Source: Halopseudomonas xiamenensis
Lineage (GTDB): Bacteria > Pseudomonadota > Gammaproteobacteria > Pseudomonadales > Pseudomonadaceae
Length of the DNA stretch: 64,000 nucleotides
NCBI RefSeq assembly: GCF_014219065.1
Contig: NZ_JACLGO010000004.1
Span: 62,001 to 126,000 of the forward strand
Reading direction: 5' to 3'
Shown: positions 29,637 through 38,104 of the stretch, one piece after another
Numbering within the stretch: the stretch's first letter is position 1
How the letters are laid out: every line of letters starts with the position of its first letter
The notes under the pieces: generated by a model
The model's input: the letters and a program-made list of their open reading frames with translations, nothing else
Told to the model about the DNA's origin: nothing
The model's database searches: none
Position numbers and translations under genes: made by a program

Positions 29637-30116
29637 ATGCAGATCGCAAAAAATTCGGTGGTCCAGTTCCACTACACCCTGTCCGACGCCAATGGCGAAA
29701 TCGAAAACTCCCACCAGCACGAACCTGTGCTCTACCTGCACGGCCAGCCGGGCCTGCTGGAAGGCCTGGTCGACGCCATGGAGGGCCGCCAGGCCGGTGA
29801 CAGCTTCAGCGTCGAGCTGCCGGTCGACAAGGCCTATGGCCCGCGCCAGGAAAATGCCACGCAGAAGGTCCAGGTCAAGCACCTGCAGGGCGCGAAGAAA
29901 TGGAAGCCGGGCATGATGGCCGTGGTCCATACCGAGCAGGGTCCGCGCCAGGTCACCGTGGTCAAGGTCGGCCTGTCCCAGGCCGAGGTGGACACCAACC
30001 ATCCGCTGGCCGGTCGAGACCTGAAGTTCGACGTGGAAATCCTCGCCGTACGCCCGGCCACGGAAGAGGAACTGGCCCATGGTCACGCCCATGGGGTAGG
30101 CGGCCACCAGCACTGA
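29637..30116 (+). CDS. slyD: SlyD-type FKBP peptidyl-prolyl isomerase
   Basis: This 159-residue cytosolic isomerase/chaperone has the FKBP core in two parts around an insert-in-flap domain: VVQFHYTLSDANGE and LPGLLEGLVDAMEG-like, then the flap with YGPRQENATQKV, then HPLAGRDLKFDVEI. The C-terminus is short and His-rich (HGHAHGVGGHQH), as in SlyD proteins that bind nickel. The ATG is inside a longer open frame and fits the family start. Confidence 0.92.
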   Translation: MQIAKNSVVQFHYTLSDANGEIENSHQHEPVLYLHGQPGLLEGLVDAMEGRQAGDSFSVELPVDKAYGPRQENATQKVQVKHLQGAKKWKPGMMAVVHTEQGPRQVTVVKVGLSQAEVDTNHPLAGRDLKFDVEILAVRPATEEELAHGHAHGVGGHQH

Positions 30117-30121
30117 GATCC

Positions 30122-30146
30122 GCTTGCCAGCCCCCGGCTGGCAAGC
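30122..30146. terminator. Hairpin after slyD
   Basis: An 11-bp perfect stem (GCTTGCCAGCC / GGCTGGCAAGC) with a 3-base loop starts 5 bases past the stop codon. There is no T-tract, so termination is uncertain. Confidence 0.5.
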
Positions 30147-30233
30147 CCTGCCCCTCGGCCTGAAAAAACAACCCAAGCATTATTGACAGATAAAGTGTAT
30201 TATGGTTGTTTTTCCTGCTTCGAGGTGTACTCC

Positions 30234-30455
30234 ATGTCGACAAAACCCGCCGTCAAGGCCGTAGCCAAACCCAAGACAGCTCCGGCCAAGCGCAAGGCCG
30301 AACCGGCCGTGGCCACCAGCGCATCGATTGACGACCAGGTCGCCGCCTTCCTCGCCTCCGGGGGCAAGATCCAGAGCATCCCCAGCGGCACCAGTGGCCA
30401 GACCTACGGCAGCCCACGCGCAGCCAAGCCAGTCAGCAAAACGCAGAAAGCCTGA
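30234..30455 (+). CDS. Small basic protein of unknown function
   Basis: This 73-residue protein has an N-terminal half rich in Lys, Ala and Pro. The conserved-looking C-terminal half reads DDQVAAFLASGGKIQSIPSG, then GQTYGSPRAAKP. The VAAFLASGGKIQ segment resembles the C-terminal core of the pseudomonad RNA-polymerase-binding factor SutA, but the acidic N-terminus of SutA is missing, so I do not assign the name. GAGGT lies before the chosen ATG. It stands alone after slyD. Confidence 0.65.
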   Translation: MSTKPAVKAVAKPKTAPAKRKAEPAVATSASIDDQVAAFLASGGKIQSIPSGTSGQTYGSPRAAKPVSKTQKA

Positions 30456-30486
30456 GTCCGTTCAAGCTCACACGGCATTCGCTCGC

Positions 30487-30978
30487 CTAGCGTCGATTGC
30501 TCCCCAGCAGTTGCAGATCCTCATCATATAGCGCGGTCAACAGCGCAGTACCATCGGCGGCCACGCGAAAACCACCCCAATGGGCTTTCTCGTATACTGC
30601 CGCGGTGCCTTCCTGGAAGAAGAATGCATTGGGGCCGACACTCGCCCTGCGCTCGGCTTGACGAATGCGCATGGAGATCATGCCCGGCTCGCTGCTCGGC
30701 TGATTACCGGTACCCGCCAGCACCGCCCGGCCCTCGGCGCCGACATGCAGGTGGGCATAGGTCGGCCAGCTGCCATCTTCCGCGGACAACTGATCATCGA
30801 CCGCAAAGCGCAGCGCCATGTAGTCGCCCTGCATCAGCGAGCGAGGGTCCACCGGGGCCAGCTCCAGCAGCACCAGTTGTCCGTCGCGCAGGGTTCGCTC
30901 ATGGCCGGTGACGGCATACATCACTGCCAGCACCACGAGCAGCCAGGCAGCGACGATGGCAATTCGATCAACTCTCAT
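30487..30978 (-). CDS. GDYXXLXY-family exported or membrane protein
   Basis: This 163-residue protein has one N-terminal hydrophobic segment and the family motif GDYMALRFAVDD near residue 50. A beta-rich domain with a GMISMRIRQAERRASVGPNAFFFQEG stretch follows. The GDYXXLXY family nearly always sits next to DUF4401 and DUF2157 membrane proteins, as it does here. Function is unknown. Its start overlaps the DUF4401 gene by 11 bases, so it is the last gene of a coupled operon. Confidence 0.88.
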   Translation of the reverse strand: MRVDRIAIVAAWLLVVLAVMYAVTGHERTLRDGQLVLLELAPVDPRSLMQGDYMALRFAVDDQLSAEDGSWPTYAHLHVGAEGRAVLAGTGNQPSSEPGMISMRIRQAERRASVGPNAFFFQEGTAAVYEKAHWGGFRVAADGTALLTALYDEDLQLLGSNRR

Positions 30979-32020
30979 ACCGGCCTCCCCATTGCCGCAG
31001 CAGCAACCAGCGCAACACGAGCAACAGCAGGCCGGTTGCCAACAACAACAGCGATTTGTGCAGCAGAGTGATGTGCAGGCTGTAGTACAGCTCACCGAGG
31101 TACAGGGTGGTGCCGATGCCCACCAGTACACACCAGAAACGGTCGCTGGCGTGGAATACCGCCAGCCACAGCGCCGCACCGATCAGCAGGCCCGGTGCCT
31201 GGGCGCCAAGTGCAATCAGGGTCAGCACCGCCACTGTTCCACCCAGGTGCATACCCGGGCTCTGCCGGCGCAGCAGCCAATTGGCTGTCACCAGCAACAG
31301 CGCGCCTGCGCCTGCCGGATATATCCAGGGCCACAGCTCCAGGCTCCGCTCAGCCGGGAACACATCGAGCAGACGGCCGTGGCCGAAGATGGCCAGAACC
31401 AGGCCCATCAGGGTACTGGCACAGGCCAGCGCACGATACACAGCCGCCCACCGCGACCCGGCCCAGCCGCTACGCCGCAGCCAGAGCCAGACACCCAGCG
31501 CGGCCAGTGACAGGCCATACACCGACAACCAGGGATTGGCGCCGACCAGCACCGCCAGACTGGCCAGCACGATCAGCGCGCAGATCAGTCGATGGGCAGC
31601 CACCGCCGGCACTACCAGCATGCCACCGGCCATCAGCAGCGCCGCCAACGCCGGCAGCCGCTGCCCGACGGCATGCCACGGCTCCAGTTGCACCAACGCG
31701 AACACCAGCAGCCCCTGCCCCAGCAGTGACAGCGCCAACCCCAGCTGCGCGGTAAACACGCCCGGGCGGCGCAACAACCAGACCGCCAATGCTAGCAGCG
31801 CAGCCCCGGTTACGGCGCTGGCCAGGGCGCTGTCATCGATGATGGTGACCAGCGAACTGCCCAACAGCAACAGCGCCGCCAGCCAGGCCGCCAGGCCCGA
31901 CAGCAAGGCCATGTACCAGGGTGTGGCGCTGCCGCCGCGCAGTTGCTCCAGCGCCTGCGGGTCGAGCACCTGTCGTTGCCGCAGCTCCGCGATCAGGGCC
32001 TGTCGCCATGCCATGCTCAT
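30968..32020 (-). CDS. DUF4401 membrane protein
   Basis: This 350-residue inner-membrane protein has about ten hydrophobic helices and a short cytoplasmic N-terminus (about 35 residues). It is the middle member of the DUF2157-DUF4401-GDYXXLXY set. Leu, Ala and Trp make up a large share of it. No catalytic motif is visible and no function is known. Its start overlaps the DUF2157 stop by 4 bases. Confidence 0.88.
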   Translation of the reverse strand: MSMAWRQALIAELRQRQVLDPQALEQLRGGSATPWYMALLSGLAAWLAALLLLGSSLVTIIDDSALASAVTGAALLALAVWLLRRPGVFTAQLGLALSLLGQGLLVFALVQLEPWHAVGQRLPALAALLMAGGMLVVPAVAAHRLICALIVLASLAVLVGANPWLSVYGLSLAALGVWLWLRRSGWAGSRWAAVYRALACASTLMGLVLAIFGHGRLLDVFPAERSLELWPWIYPAGAGALLLVTANWLLRRQSPGMHLGGTVAVLTLIALGAQAPGLLIGAALWLAVFHASDRFWCVLVGIGTTLYLGELYYSLHITLLHKSLLLLATGLLLLVLRWLLLRQWGGRYES

Positions 32021-32994
32021 GCGTCACCCTCCCGGTGGACCCGATGCAGCCAGACCGATGCCAGGGCGCTGCTCAGCAGCAGGAACAAACCGAGCAGATT
32101 GAACAGCGCGAAACCATCCAGGTTATCCACCAACCGGGCCAGCCCCGCGGTCAGCACTCCGACCAGCGAGTACAGCAGCAGGGCCAGCAGCAACAGATCC
32201 TCTCGCCACCAGCGGTACAGCGGGATACCGACCAGCCAGGCCACAGCCGCTCCCCATAACAGGTCGGCATAACCGCTTTCCCACCAGGCAATGCAACCGC
32301 CGAGCGCCAGTGCGCTAAGCAGGGCGAAGCCGGCCAGGCGCGGCATGCTGCGCCCGGGATGCAACAGCAGGCGGGCGGCGAACAGCTCGAACACCAGCAA
32401 CAACAGCAGATTGAGAACGGCCACGCCGAGCAGCGCCTGCGCACTGGCCAACAGCGTACCGAACCAGCCGGCATGCACGGCGAAATAGCGCAGCAAAGCC
32501 AGGTTGCTGACGACCCAGAACAGCGCCCAGCAGGCCCGCGAACGTGACAACAGCACCCAGGGCAGCATCAGCACCGCCCAGACGGCGAACAGTTGCCAGA
32601 TATCCGCTCCGGTCTGATAGGTTTGCCCTACCAGCGCCAGCAGCCCGCCGGTGCTCAGCGCCGCACCAAGCAGAACAGCGCGATACAGCACCGCCCCCGC
32701 CGGCAGCAACAGCGCCGCCCCGGCAAACCCGGTCAAGGCCCCGAGCGCCAGGGCCAACTTGGCAAAGCGGTGCAGCTCGTCCCAGTTGAAGGCAAAGAAG
32801 AAGATCACCCCCAGCGCCAGCAACAGGCTGCCATACAAGGCCAACAACCGATCCAGCGCCTGGCGCCAGTCCCGACCGCTCGGCTGCGGCAATTGCGGTG
32901 CCAGCGCCTGTTCCAGCTGCGGCCGGGTCAGCAGGCCCTGCTCCATCCAGGTGAGCAGCTGGTCGCGCCGGCGCAACTCATCCAGCATCTTCAT
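32017..32994 (-). CDS. DUF2157 membrane protein
   Basis: This 325-residue inner-membrane protein opens with a soluble, helix-rich region (LRRRDQLLTWMEQGLLTRPQLEQAL), then GVIFFFAFNWDELHRFAKL, the DUF2157 hallmark, and eight to nine membrane helices. Function is unknown. Its start overlaps the upstream MFS gene by 4 bases, linking four membrane genes in one operon. Confidence 0.88.
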   Translation of the reverse strand: MKMLDELRRRDQLLTWMEQGLLTRPQLEQALAPQLPQPSGRDWRQALDRLLALYGSLLLALGVIFFFAFNWDELHRFAKLALALGALTGFAGAALLLPAGAVLYRAVLLGAALSTGGLLALVGQTYQTGADIWQLFAVWAVLMLPWVLLSRSRACWALFWVVSNLALLRYFAVHAGWFGTLLASAQALLGVAVLNLLLLLVFELFAARLLLHPGRSMPRLAGFALLSALALGGCIAWWESGYADLLWGAAVAWLVGIPLYRWWREDLLLLALLLYSLVGVLTAGLARLVDNLDGFALFNLLGLFLLLSSALASVWLHRVHREGDA

Positions 32995-34313
32995 CGACTC
33001 CCTCCCAAACGCATGCGCAGGCGCTCCGTGAATTCGGGCACCGCCAGGAACAGATACAGGCTGACCAGTATATTGAGCAGGGATACCACCAGGAACAACT
33101 GCGGAATGCTGACCCCCACTACCCCCAGCATGAACATGGCGAATACCGCGGAAATCACCATCAGCAGGGAATTGAGGATGTTGTTCGCGGCAATGACCCG
33201 GGACCGCTCATGATTCTCCGTCCGCGCCTGGATCAGCGCGTACAGCGGCACTATGTAGAAGCCGCCGAACATGCCCAGCCCCAGTATGCAGGCCATTACC
33301 GCCCAGGCCGCCGGCTGCATCAGCAACTGCGTCCAGCCCAGGTGCTCGACCCCCACCTCGATATGCCCGGCGCCGGCCCACAACAGCAAGCCGAACAATG
33401 TCAGGCCCAGCGCGCCAAAGGGTACCAGGGTGAGGTTCACCGCCTTGCCCGACAAGCGCTCGCAGAGCAGCGAACCGGCGGCGATACCGACGGAAAACAC
33501 CGCCAGGATCAGCGTCACCACGGTCTCGTCACCCTGCAGGTAATCACGGGTGAAACCGGGAATCTGCGCCAGGTAGGTCGCACCGAGGAACCAGAACCAG
33601 GAGTTGGCCAGCAGCGAACGGGACACGGTCCGGGATTGCTGCACCAGTCCCAGGTGCAGGATACGCGCCGACTGGCGAAAGATATTCCAGTCCAGCCGCA
33701 GGTCGGGCAAGGCCGCTGCGGTACGCGGAATCGTCATGCTGGCGAGAAAGCCGAGCAGCGCCAGCCCGACTACCGACACAGAGACCCACCAGGGCCAGTG
33801 TTCGCCACTCATCAGCAGCCCGGCGAACAGGGTGCCGCCGAGAATAGCCAGGAAGGTGCCCATTTCCACCAGGGCATTACCGCCGACCAGCTCCCGCTCC
33901 GCCAGATGCAGCGGCAGGATCGAGTATTTCACCGGACCGAACAACGCCGACTGGGAGCCCATGGCGAACAGTACCACCAGCATCAGCGGCAGATGCCCGA
34001 TGAACACACTGGCCGCCCCCACCAGCATGATGATGATCTCGGCGAACTTGATCAGGCGGATCAGCGTGTGCTTGGGAAACTTCTCACCGAACTGGCCACC
34101 CAGGGCGGAGAACAGGAAAAACGGCAGGATGAACAACAGGGCACTGAAGTTGATCAGCACATTCGGATCGGCGCTGGTGCCGATCTTGAACAGAATCGCC
34201 AGCACCAGCGCCTGTTTGAACACGTTGTCGTTGAACGCGCCGAGAAACTGGGTAATGAAATACGGCAGAAACCGCCTGCTGCGCAACAAACCGAACTGGG
34301 ACCGCCCCGCCAT
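32991..34313 (-). CDS. MFS transporter, LplT-like
   Basis: This 440-residue protein has 12 predicted helices. The N-terminal RRFLPYFITQFLGAFNDNVFKQAL motif matches MFS proteins related to the lysophospholipid flippase LplT, which in many proteobacteria is fused to or sits beside acyltransferase genes. No acyltransferase is fused or adjacent here. I take the second ATG of a close pair because the ribosome site GAGG is then 9 bases away. It heads the operon with DUF2157. Confidence 0.8.
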   Translation of the reverse strand: MAGRSQFGLLRSRRFLPYFITQFLGAFNDNVFKQALVLAILFKIGTSADPNVLINFSALLFILPFFLFSALGGQFGEKFPKHTLIRLIKFAEIIIMLVGAASVFIGHLPLMLVVLFAMGSQSALFGPVKYSILPLHLAERELVGGNALVEMGTFLAILGGTLFAGLLMSGEHWPWWVSVSVVGLALLGFLASMTIPRTAAALPDLRLDWNIFRQSARILHLGLVQQSRTVSRSLLANSWFWFLGATYLAQIPGFTRDYLQGDETVVTLILAVFSVGIAAGSLLCERLSGKAVNLTLVPFGALGLTLFGLLLWAGAGHIEVGVEHLGWTQLLMQPAAWAVMACILGLGMFGGFYIVPLYALIQARTENHERSRVIAANNILNSLLMVISAVFAMFMLGVVGVSIPQLFLVVSLLNILVSLYLFLAVPEFTERLRMRLGGSR

Positions 34314-34392
34314 CGCTGTCATCCTCTTTGAAGCCACGCGAAGGATGACAGCATAACGGAAGAATGCGACACATTCTGCGTCAACCGCCGTA

Positions 34393-35832
34393 TCAGGCCT
34401 TTTCCACCCCGGCAGTGCCCAGACGCAGGTCACGCCGCTCGATCCACGACTGGATACGTTCCTGCCGGTCGGAAGTCAGCGGATAGCGGCGCGCCAGCAT
34501 GAAGGCAGCCATGTACATGAGTACCGGCCCGATGATGTAGAGCACCCGCAGGGACATCAGCTGGCTGTCGTTGTGCACGGTCTGGGTGGCATCGAAGCCG
34601 ACCAGGGCCAGCAGGCCCAGCGACAGCCCCAGACCAAGGGCCATGGCGGCTTTCTGCGCCATGCCGGACATGGCGAAGAACAGGCCGGTGCGGTGCTCCC
34701 TGGTGCGTGCAGTGTCCAGATCAACAATATCCGCCAGCATCGACAGCGGCAGGAACTGAAAGGCAGCAAAACAGAAACCCTTGACCGCGAACATGATGGC
34801 GAAGGGCACCAGGTCGCCGGCCTGCAGGAAGAACATGCCGAGAATACTGATACTCGATACCGCCACCGCCACGCAGAAGGCATGGTGCTTGCCGATCTTG
34901 CGGCCCAGTATCAGCCAGAATGGAATGCCGAGGATGCCAATACCGAAATACAGCAGGTACATCATGCCGATCTGCGCCTGAATCTGGACCACATGCTGCA
35001 TGAAGAACACCGACATGGCGTTGCGGAACGACTCGCCAGTGATGACGATCAGCAGGATCAGCATCAGCCGCTTGAACGGCCCATTGTTCTTCATGATGCG
35101 CAGCCCCTTCTTCCAGTCGGTCTTCTGTACCGACCGAGGCGGCGCCTCGCGCACCAGGGTCACCACCAGGAATACAGTCAGCGGCAGCAGGATCAGCAGC
35201 AACCACCCCATCCCCGCCAGAATGGGACCGTAACCCGTACCCAATTGCCCATCCTTACCGACCAGCCACACCATGGTGCGCATCAGGACACCATCGGTTT
35301 CTCCCGCCGCGTAGCGCGCCCCCATGGCCTGCACCACTGCCGGCGCCAGCGCCGCGATGAACAGACCCAGCAGCACGTAGCCCTCGCGCGACGCGGTCAC
35401 CCGGCTGCGTTGATGGTACAACGGCGACAGTTCAGCGCCCCAGGCACCGTAAGGCAGCGTGACCATGGTCCAGCCCAGGTACATCAGCACCGTCCACAAC
35501 AGCAGGTGCCAGAGCCCCGCCCCATCGGGTGGCATGAAGATCATCACGGTACTGACCAGCATGATCGGCGTACCCATTACCAGCCATGGCTTGCGCCGCC
35601 CGAACCGGGTTTGCCAGCGGTCACTGAGCATGCCGATGAGCGGATCGGTGATCACATCGGAAAAGCGCGCGATCACCAGCACCAGAGCCATCAGTGCCAT
35701 GTTCAGACCCATTTCCTGGGCATAGAAAGGCGGGAGGTAAACTGCCAGCGGATAACCGATGATAGCCAGGGGGATGCCCACGGAACCGTGGACCAGGATA
35801 GTGGAACGTTTCAGAATGCCGGACTGACTCAT
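34393..35832 (-). CDS. GPH-family sugar:cation symporter (MelB-like)
   Basis: This 479-residue inner-membrane protein has 12 helices. Its family signatures are ITDPLIGMLSDRWQTRFGRRKPWLVMG near residue 62, WGAELSPLYHQRSRVTASRE near residue 130, and DLDTARTREHRTGLFFAM in the second half. The GPH family imports glycosides or glucuronides with sodium or protons. No glycosidase lies beside it, so the substrate is unknown. Its start is close to the 391-base gap before bfd. Confidence 0.88.
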   Translation of the reverse strand: MSQSGILKRSTILVHGSVGIPLAIIGYPLAVYLPPFYAQEMGLNMALMALVLVIARFSDVITDPLIGMLSDRWQTRFGRRKPWLVMGTPIMLVSTVMIFMPPDGAGLWHLLLWTVLMYLGWTMVTLPYGAWGAELSPLYHQRSRVTASREGYVLLGLFIAALAPAVVQAMGARYAAGETDGVLMRTMVWLVGKDGQLGTGYGPILAGMGWLLLILLPLTVFLVVTLVREAPPRSVQKTDWKKGLRIMKNNGPFKRLMLILLIVITGESFRNAMSVFFMQHVVQIQAQIGMMYLLYFGIGILGIPFWLILGRKIGKHHAFCVAVAVSSISILGMFFLQAGDLVPFAIMFAVKGFCFAAFQFLPLSMLADIVDLDTARTREHRTGLFFAMSGMAQKAAMALGLGLSLGLLALVGFDATQTVHNDSQLMSLRVLYIIGPVLMYMAAFMLARRYPLTSDRQERIQSWIERRDLRLGTAGVEKA

Positions 35833-36153
35833 CTATGCCACTCCAAATGAGATTGAGCAGGGAGCGAGCCCTGCCTTGTTGTAGTTGTTCTCGCTGACGC
35901 TGCCTGGGTCCAAGGCCCACCGAGCTGTCGTCGTTGACCGGAGTCTATTCCATCTCAACGGCCAATATTCACGCGACATTCTCGGTGAATGTACCAAGGT
36001 ATTGCGAAACGGCGACATTGACCTGCTTGCACACCAGCACCGACGCGGGCTGCAGCCCCTTATAAAGTGCAGGGATGAGAGATATTCAGCTGACTGATGA
36101 GCTGAAAACCGCGAGCCAGCGCACCGCTCATCCAATTCATGCGAATAGCACGG
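35833..36153. other. Non-coding gap between the GPH symporter and bfd
   Basis: This stretch separates two divergent genes. I see no convincing reading frame with a ribosome site, no strong repeat and no RNA gene. It should hold the GPH promoter on the minus strand, but no clear -35/-10 pair stands out. The Fur-type site of bfd follows directly after it. Confidence 0.5.
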
Positions 36154-36172
36154 ATAATTGTTTGACAATTAT
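36154..36172. promoter_or_regulatory. Fur-type palindrome in the bfd promoter
   Basis: ATAATTGT-TTG-ACAATTAT is a perfect 8-bp inverted repeat with a 3-base centre. A GATAAT start (from 36153) and a downstream ATTCTCATTA fit the Fur box GATAATGATAATCATTATC in base content and size. A TTGACA (-35) is embedded in the palindrome, so a bound repressor would block the polymerase. Confidence 0.65.
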
Positions 36173-36224
36173 TCTCATTACAATTAGCGTATAGCCATTC
36201 TTGACCTGCTCCCGGAGTGCGCCC

Positions 36225-36434
36225 ATGTACGTCTGCCTTTGCAAGGGAATTACCGACACCCAGATTCGCGATGCCGTGACTGATGGTGCCTGTAGCATGC
36301 GTGATCTGCGCGAGCGCCTGGACGTTGCCAGCCAATGCGGCAAATGCGGTCGGGACTGCAAATCCATCCTGGGCGAATATCGCCAGGCCGCAGCGGCCAG
36401 CTTCGTCAATGCGGGACAGTTCTCGGTAGCCTGA
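36225..36434 (+). CDS. bfd: Bacterioferritin-associated ferredoxin
   Basis: This 69-residue [2Fe-2S] protein has Cys4 and Cys6 in MYVCLCKG and the pair in SQCGKCGRDC, the four cluster ligands of Bfd. Bfd delivers electrons to bacterioferritin so that stored iron is released when iron is short. The gene bfr follows 122 bases downstream on the same strand. A Fur-type palindrome lies upstream, which fits induction during iron limitation. Confidence 0.93.
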   Translation: MYVCLCKGITDTQIRDAVTDGACSMRDLRERLDVASQCGKCGRDCKSILGEYRQAAAASFVNAGQFSVA

Positions 36435-36556
36435 ATGCGTCTCGCGTTCATCCGCGAAAAGTTTCTATCTATTTGATTTTCAAGGGCGGATTTGACAGAT
36501 GCCGCTCCCGGTAGCACACTCGGTGCATTGATCCCCCTGCACTGAGGAATATCGTC

Positions 36557-37027
36557 ATGAAAGGCGACGCACAGGCCATCCGCCATCTGAATATCCTGCT
36601 TGGTAATGAGCTGGTTGCCATCAACCAATACTTCCTGCATGCGCGCATGTTTCAGGATTGGGGTCTGGACAAGCTCGGCGACCATGAGTACCACGAATCC
36701 ATCGATGAAATGAAGCACGCCGACGCGCTGATCAAGCGCATCCTGTTCCTGGAAGGCCTCCCCAATCTTCAGGATCTGGGCAAGCTGATGATCGGCGAAA
36801 ACACCCGTGAGATTCTCGAATGTGACCTGCGCCTGGAGATGAAGGGCATTCCCGACCTCAAGGACGCCATCGCCTATTTCGAAAGCATTGGTGATTACGG
36901 CAGCCGCGATCTGGCGCAGGAAATCCTCGAATCGGAGGAAGAGCATGTCGACTGGCTGGAAACCCAGCTGGGCCTGATCGACAAGGTTGGCCTGGAAAAC
37001 TACCAGCAGTCGCAGATCAGCAACTGA
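36557..37027 (+). CDS. bfr: Bacterioferritin
   Basis: This 156-residue iron-storage protein forms 24-subunit shells. The di-iron ferroxidase ligands are at E18, E51 and H54, with more in ECDLRLE and EEEHVDW. Met52 (DEMKHAD) is the haem-binding methionine, so this is the haem-binding BfrB-like form served by Bfd, not a haem-free ferritin. Length is standard. A hairpin lies 27 bases downstream. Confidence 0.95.
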   Translation: MKGDAQAIRHLNILLGNELVAINQYFLHARMFQDWGLDKLGDHEYHESIDEMKHADALIKRILFLEGLPNLQDLGKLMIGENTREILECDLRLEMKGIPDLKDAIAYFESIGDYGSRDLAQEILESEEEHVDWLETQLGLIDKVGLENYQQSQISN

Positions 37028-37054
37028 GTCCTGCCCTGCCCCTCAATCCCCTCT

Positions 37055-37085
37055 CCCAAGGTTGCTCGTCACGAACAACCTTGGG
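37055..37085. terminator. Bidirectional hairpin between bfr and tauD-like gene
   Basis: CCCAAGGTTG pairs with CAACCTTGGG, and the loop itself contains TCGT-C-ACGA, extending the stem after one mismatch. It lies between two convergent genes and could stop transcription from both sides, although T-runs are short. Confidence 0.6.
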
Positions 37086-37094
37086 GTATCGGGT

Positions 37095-37937
37095 TTATTT
37101 GATGACCGTACGATGCAGTAGCCGCTCATAACCTTCATAGCCACCATTGGCTTTATGCAGGACCGCACGATTGTCCCACATGACCACCATGCCGGGCTGC
37201 CATTCATGGCTGTACTGGAATTCCGGGCGGGTCTGCCAGTCATAGAGTTCCATCAGTAGCCGATTCCCATCGTCATCAGCCATACCTTCAATACCGATGA
37301 TGTAGCCAATGCACCCGAACAAGGTTTCTTCGCCTGTTTCCGGGTGCTTGCGGATGATCGGGTGAGCCTGGGTATCGTAGGCGGATTCGGACGTCTTGAT
37401 CTTGAACCCGCGTTCCTTGCCACTCGCCTTTTCCCCGTCCCCATAGGCACCCGTCGGAGCATATGCCCGGCGCGCGGAATGAATGGCATTCTTCCCTTCG
37501 ATGCGGCTACGCAACTCTTGCGGCATCTCCTGCAGGGCCTTTTGCTGATTCACGAAGTCGGTATTGCCGCCATGGGGCGGAATGGTGATGCCATACAGGA
37601 TGGTTGCCGAGGGAGGATTTTCACCGAAGCTCCAATCCGTGTGCCAGGCATCAGCAAAAATCGGCGTGGTTTCATCCGCGGCACGACGCAGTTCGATGAT
37701 ATTCGGGTTGTCGTCCAGCGATGCGATATAGGGGTCGCCGGCGAATGCCCCGAAGTAAAGGCTAAAACGCTCGAGATCCGCATCACTGATGCTCTGTCCG
37801 GTAAAAACCAGCACCTTGTGTTTCAGCCAGGCTGCGCGCAGATCTTCAACTGTCGCCTTATCCAGGTCTTCAGAGAGATCCAGACCTGCTACTGTCGCTC
37901 CGCATGCACCTGACGTTGATGTAATGGTGTAACTCAT
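37095..37937 (-). CDS. TauD/TfdA-family 2-oxoglutarate dioxygenase
   Basis: This 280-residue cytosolic non-haem iron oxygenase has the facial triad HTD (in AWHTDWSF, about residues 97-99) and the distal His in LLHRTVI near the C-terminus, with an Arg two residues on that binds 2-oxoglutarate. The family hydroxylates taurine, alkylsulfates, 2,4-D and similar acids. The substrate is not given by the context. It is divergent from an AraC-type regulator, which probably controls it. Confidence 0.88.
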   Translation of the reverse strand: MSYTITSTSGACGATVAGLDLSEDLDKATVEDLRAAWLKHKVLVFTGQSISDADLERFSLYFGAFAGDPYIASLDDNPNIIELRRAADETTPIFADAWHTDWSFGENPPSATILYGITIPPHGGNTDFVNQQKALQEMPQELRSRIEGKNAIHSARRAYAPTGAYGDGEKASGKERGFKIKTSESAYDTQAHPIIRKHPETGEETLFGCIGYIIGIEGMADDDGNRLLMELYDWQTRPEFQYSHEWQPGMVVMWDNRAVLHKANGGYEGYERLLHRTVIK

Positions 37938-38104
37938 GTCTCGCTCCTGCCTGTGCCGTAGATAATTTTTTTAATTTATAGCTGCTATTCACACACTCAC
38001 TGTAAGAGATTATGGAAGCGGGCTCATTGAGAATCCGTGCTATCGATTTGCATTTAGTGCCACAAAGGGTCGTATTATTTTGCGCTTTGAGCGAGACGGC
38101 AGGC

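Noticed and set aside
30183-30203. TTGACA and TATTAT as a promoter of the small basic protein
   Set aside because: Only 9 bases separate them, too short for a sigma-70 promoter.
35885-36097. A 70-codon frame in the gap before bfd
   Set aside because: No ribosome site and no recognisable residues; composition looks non-coding.
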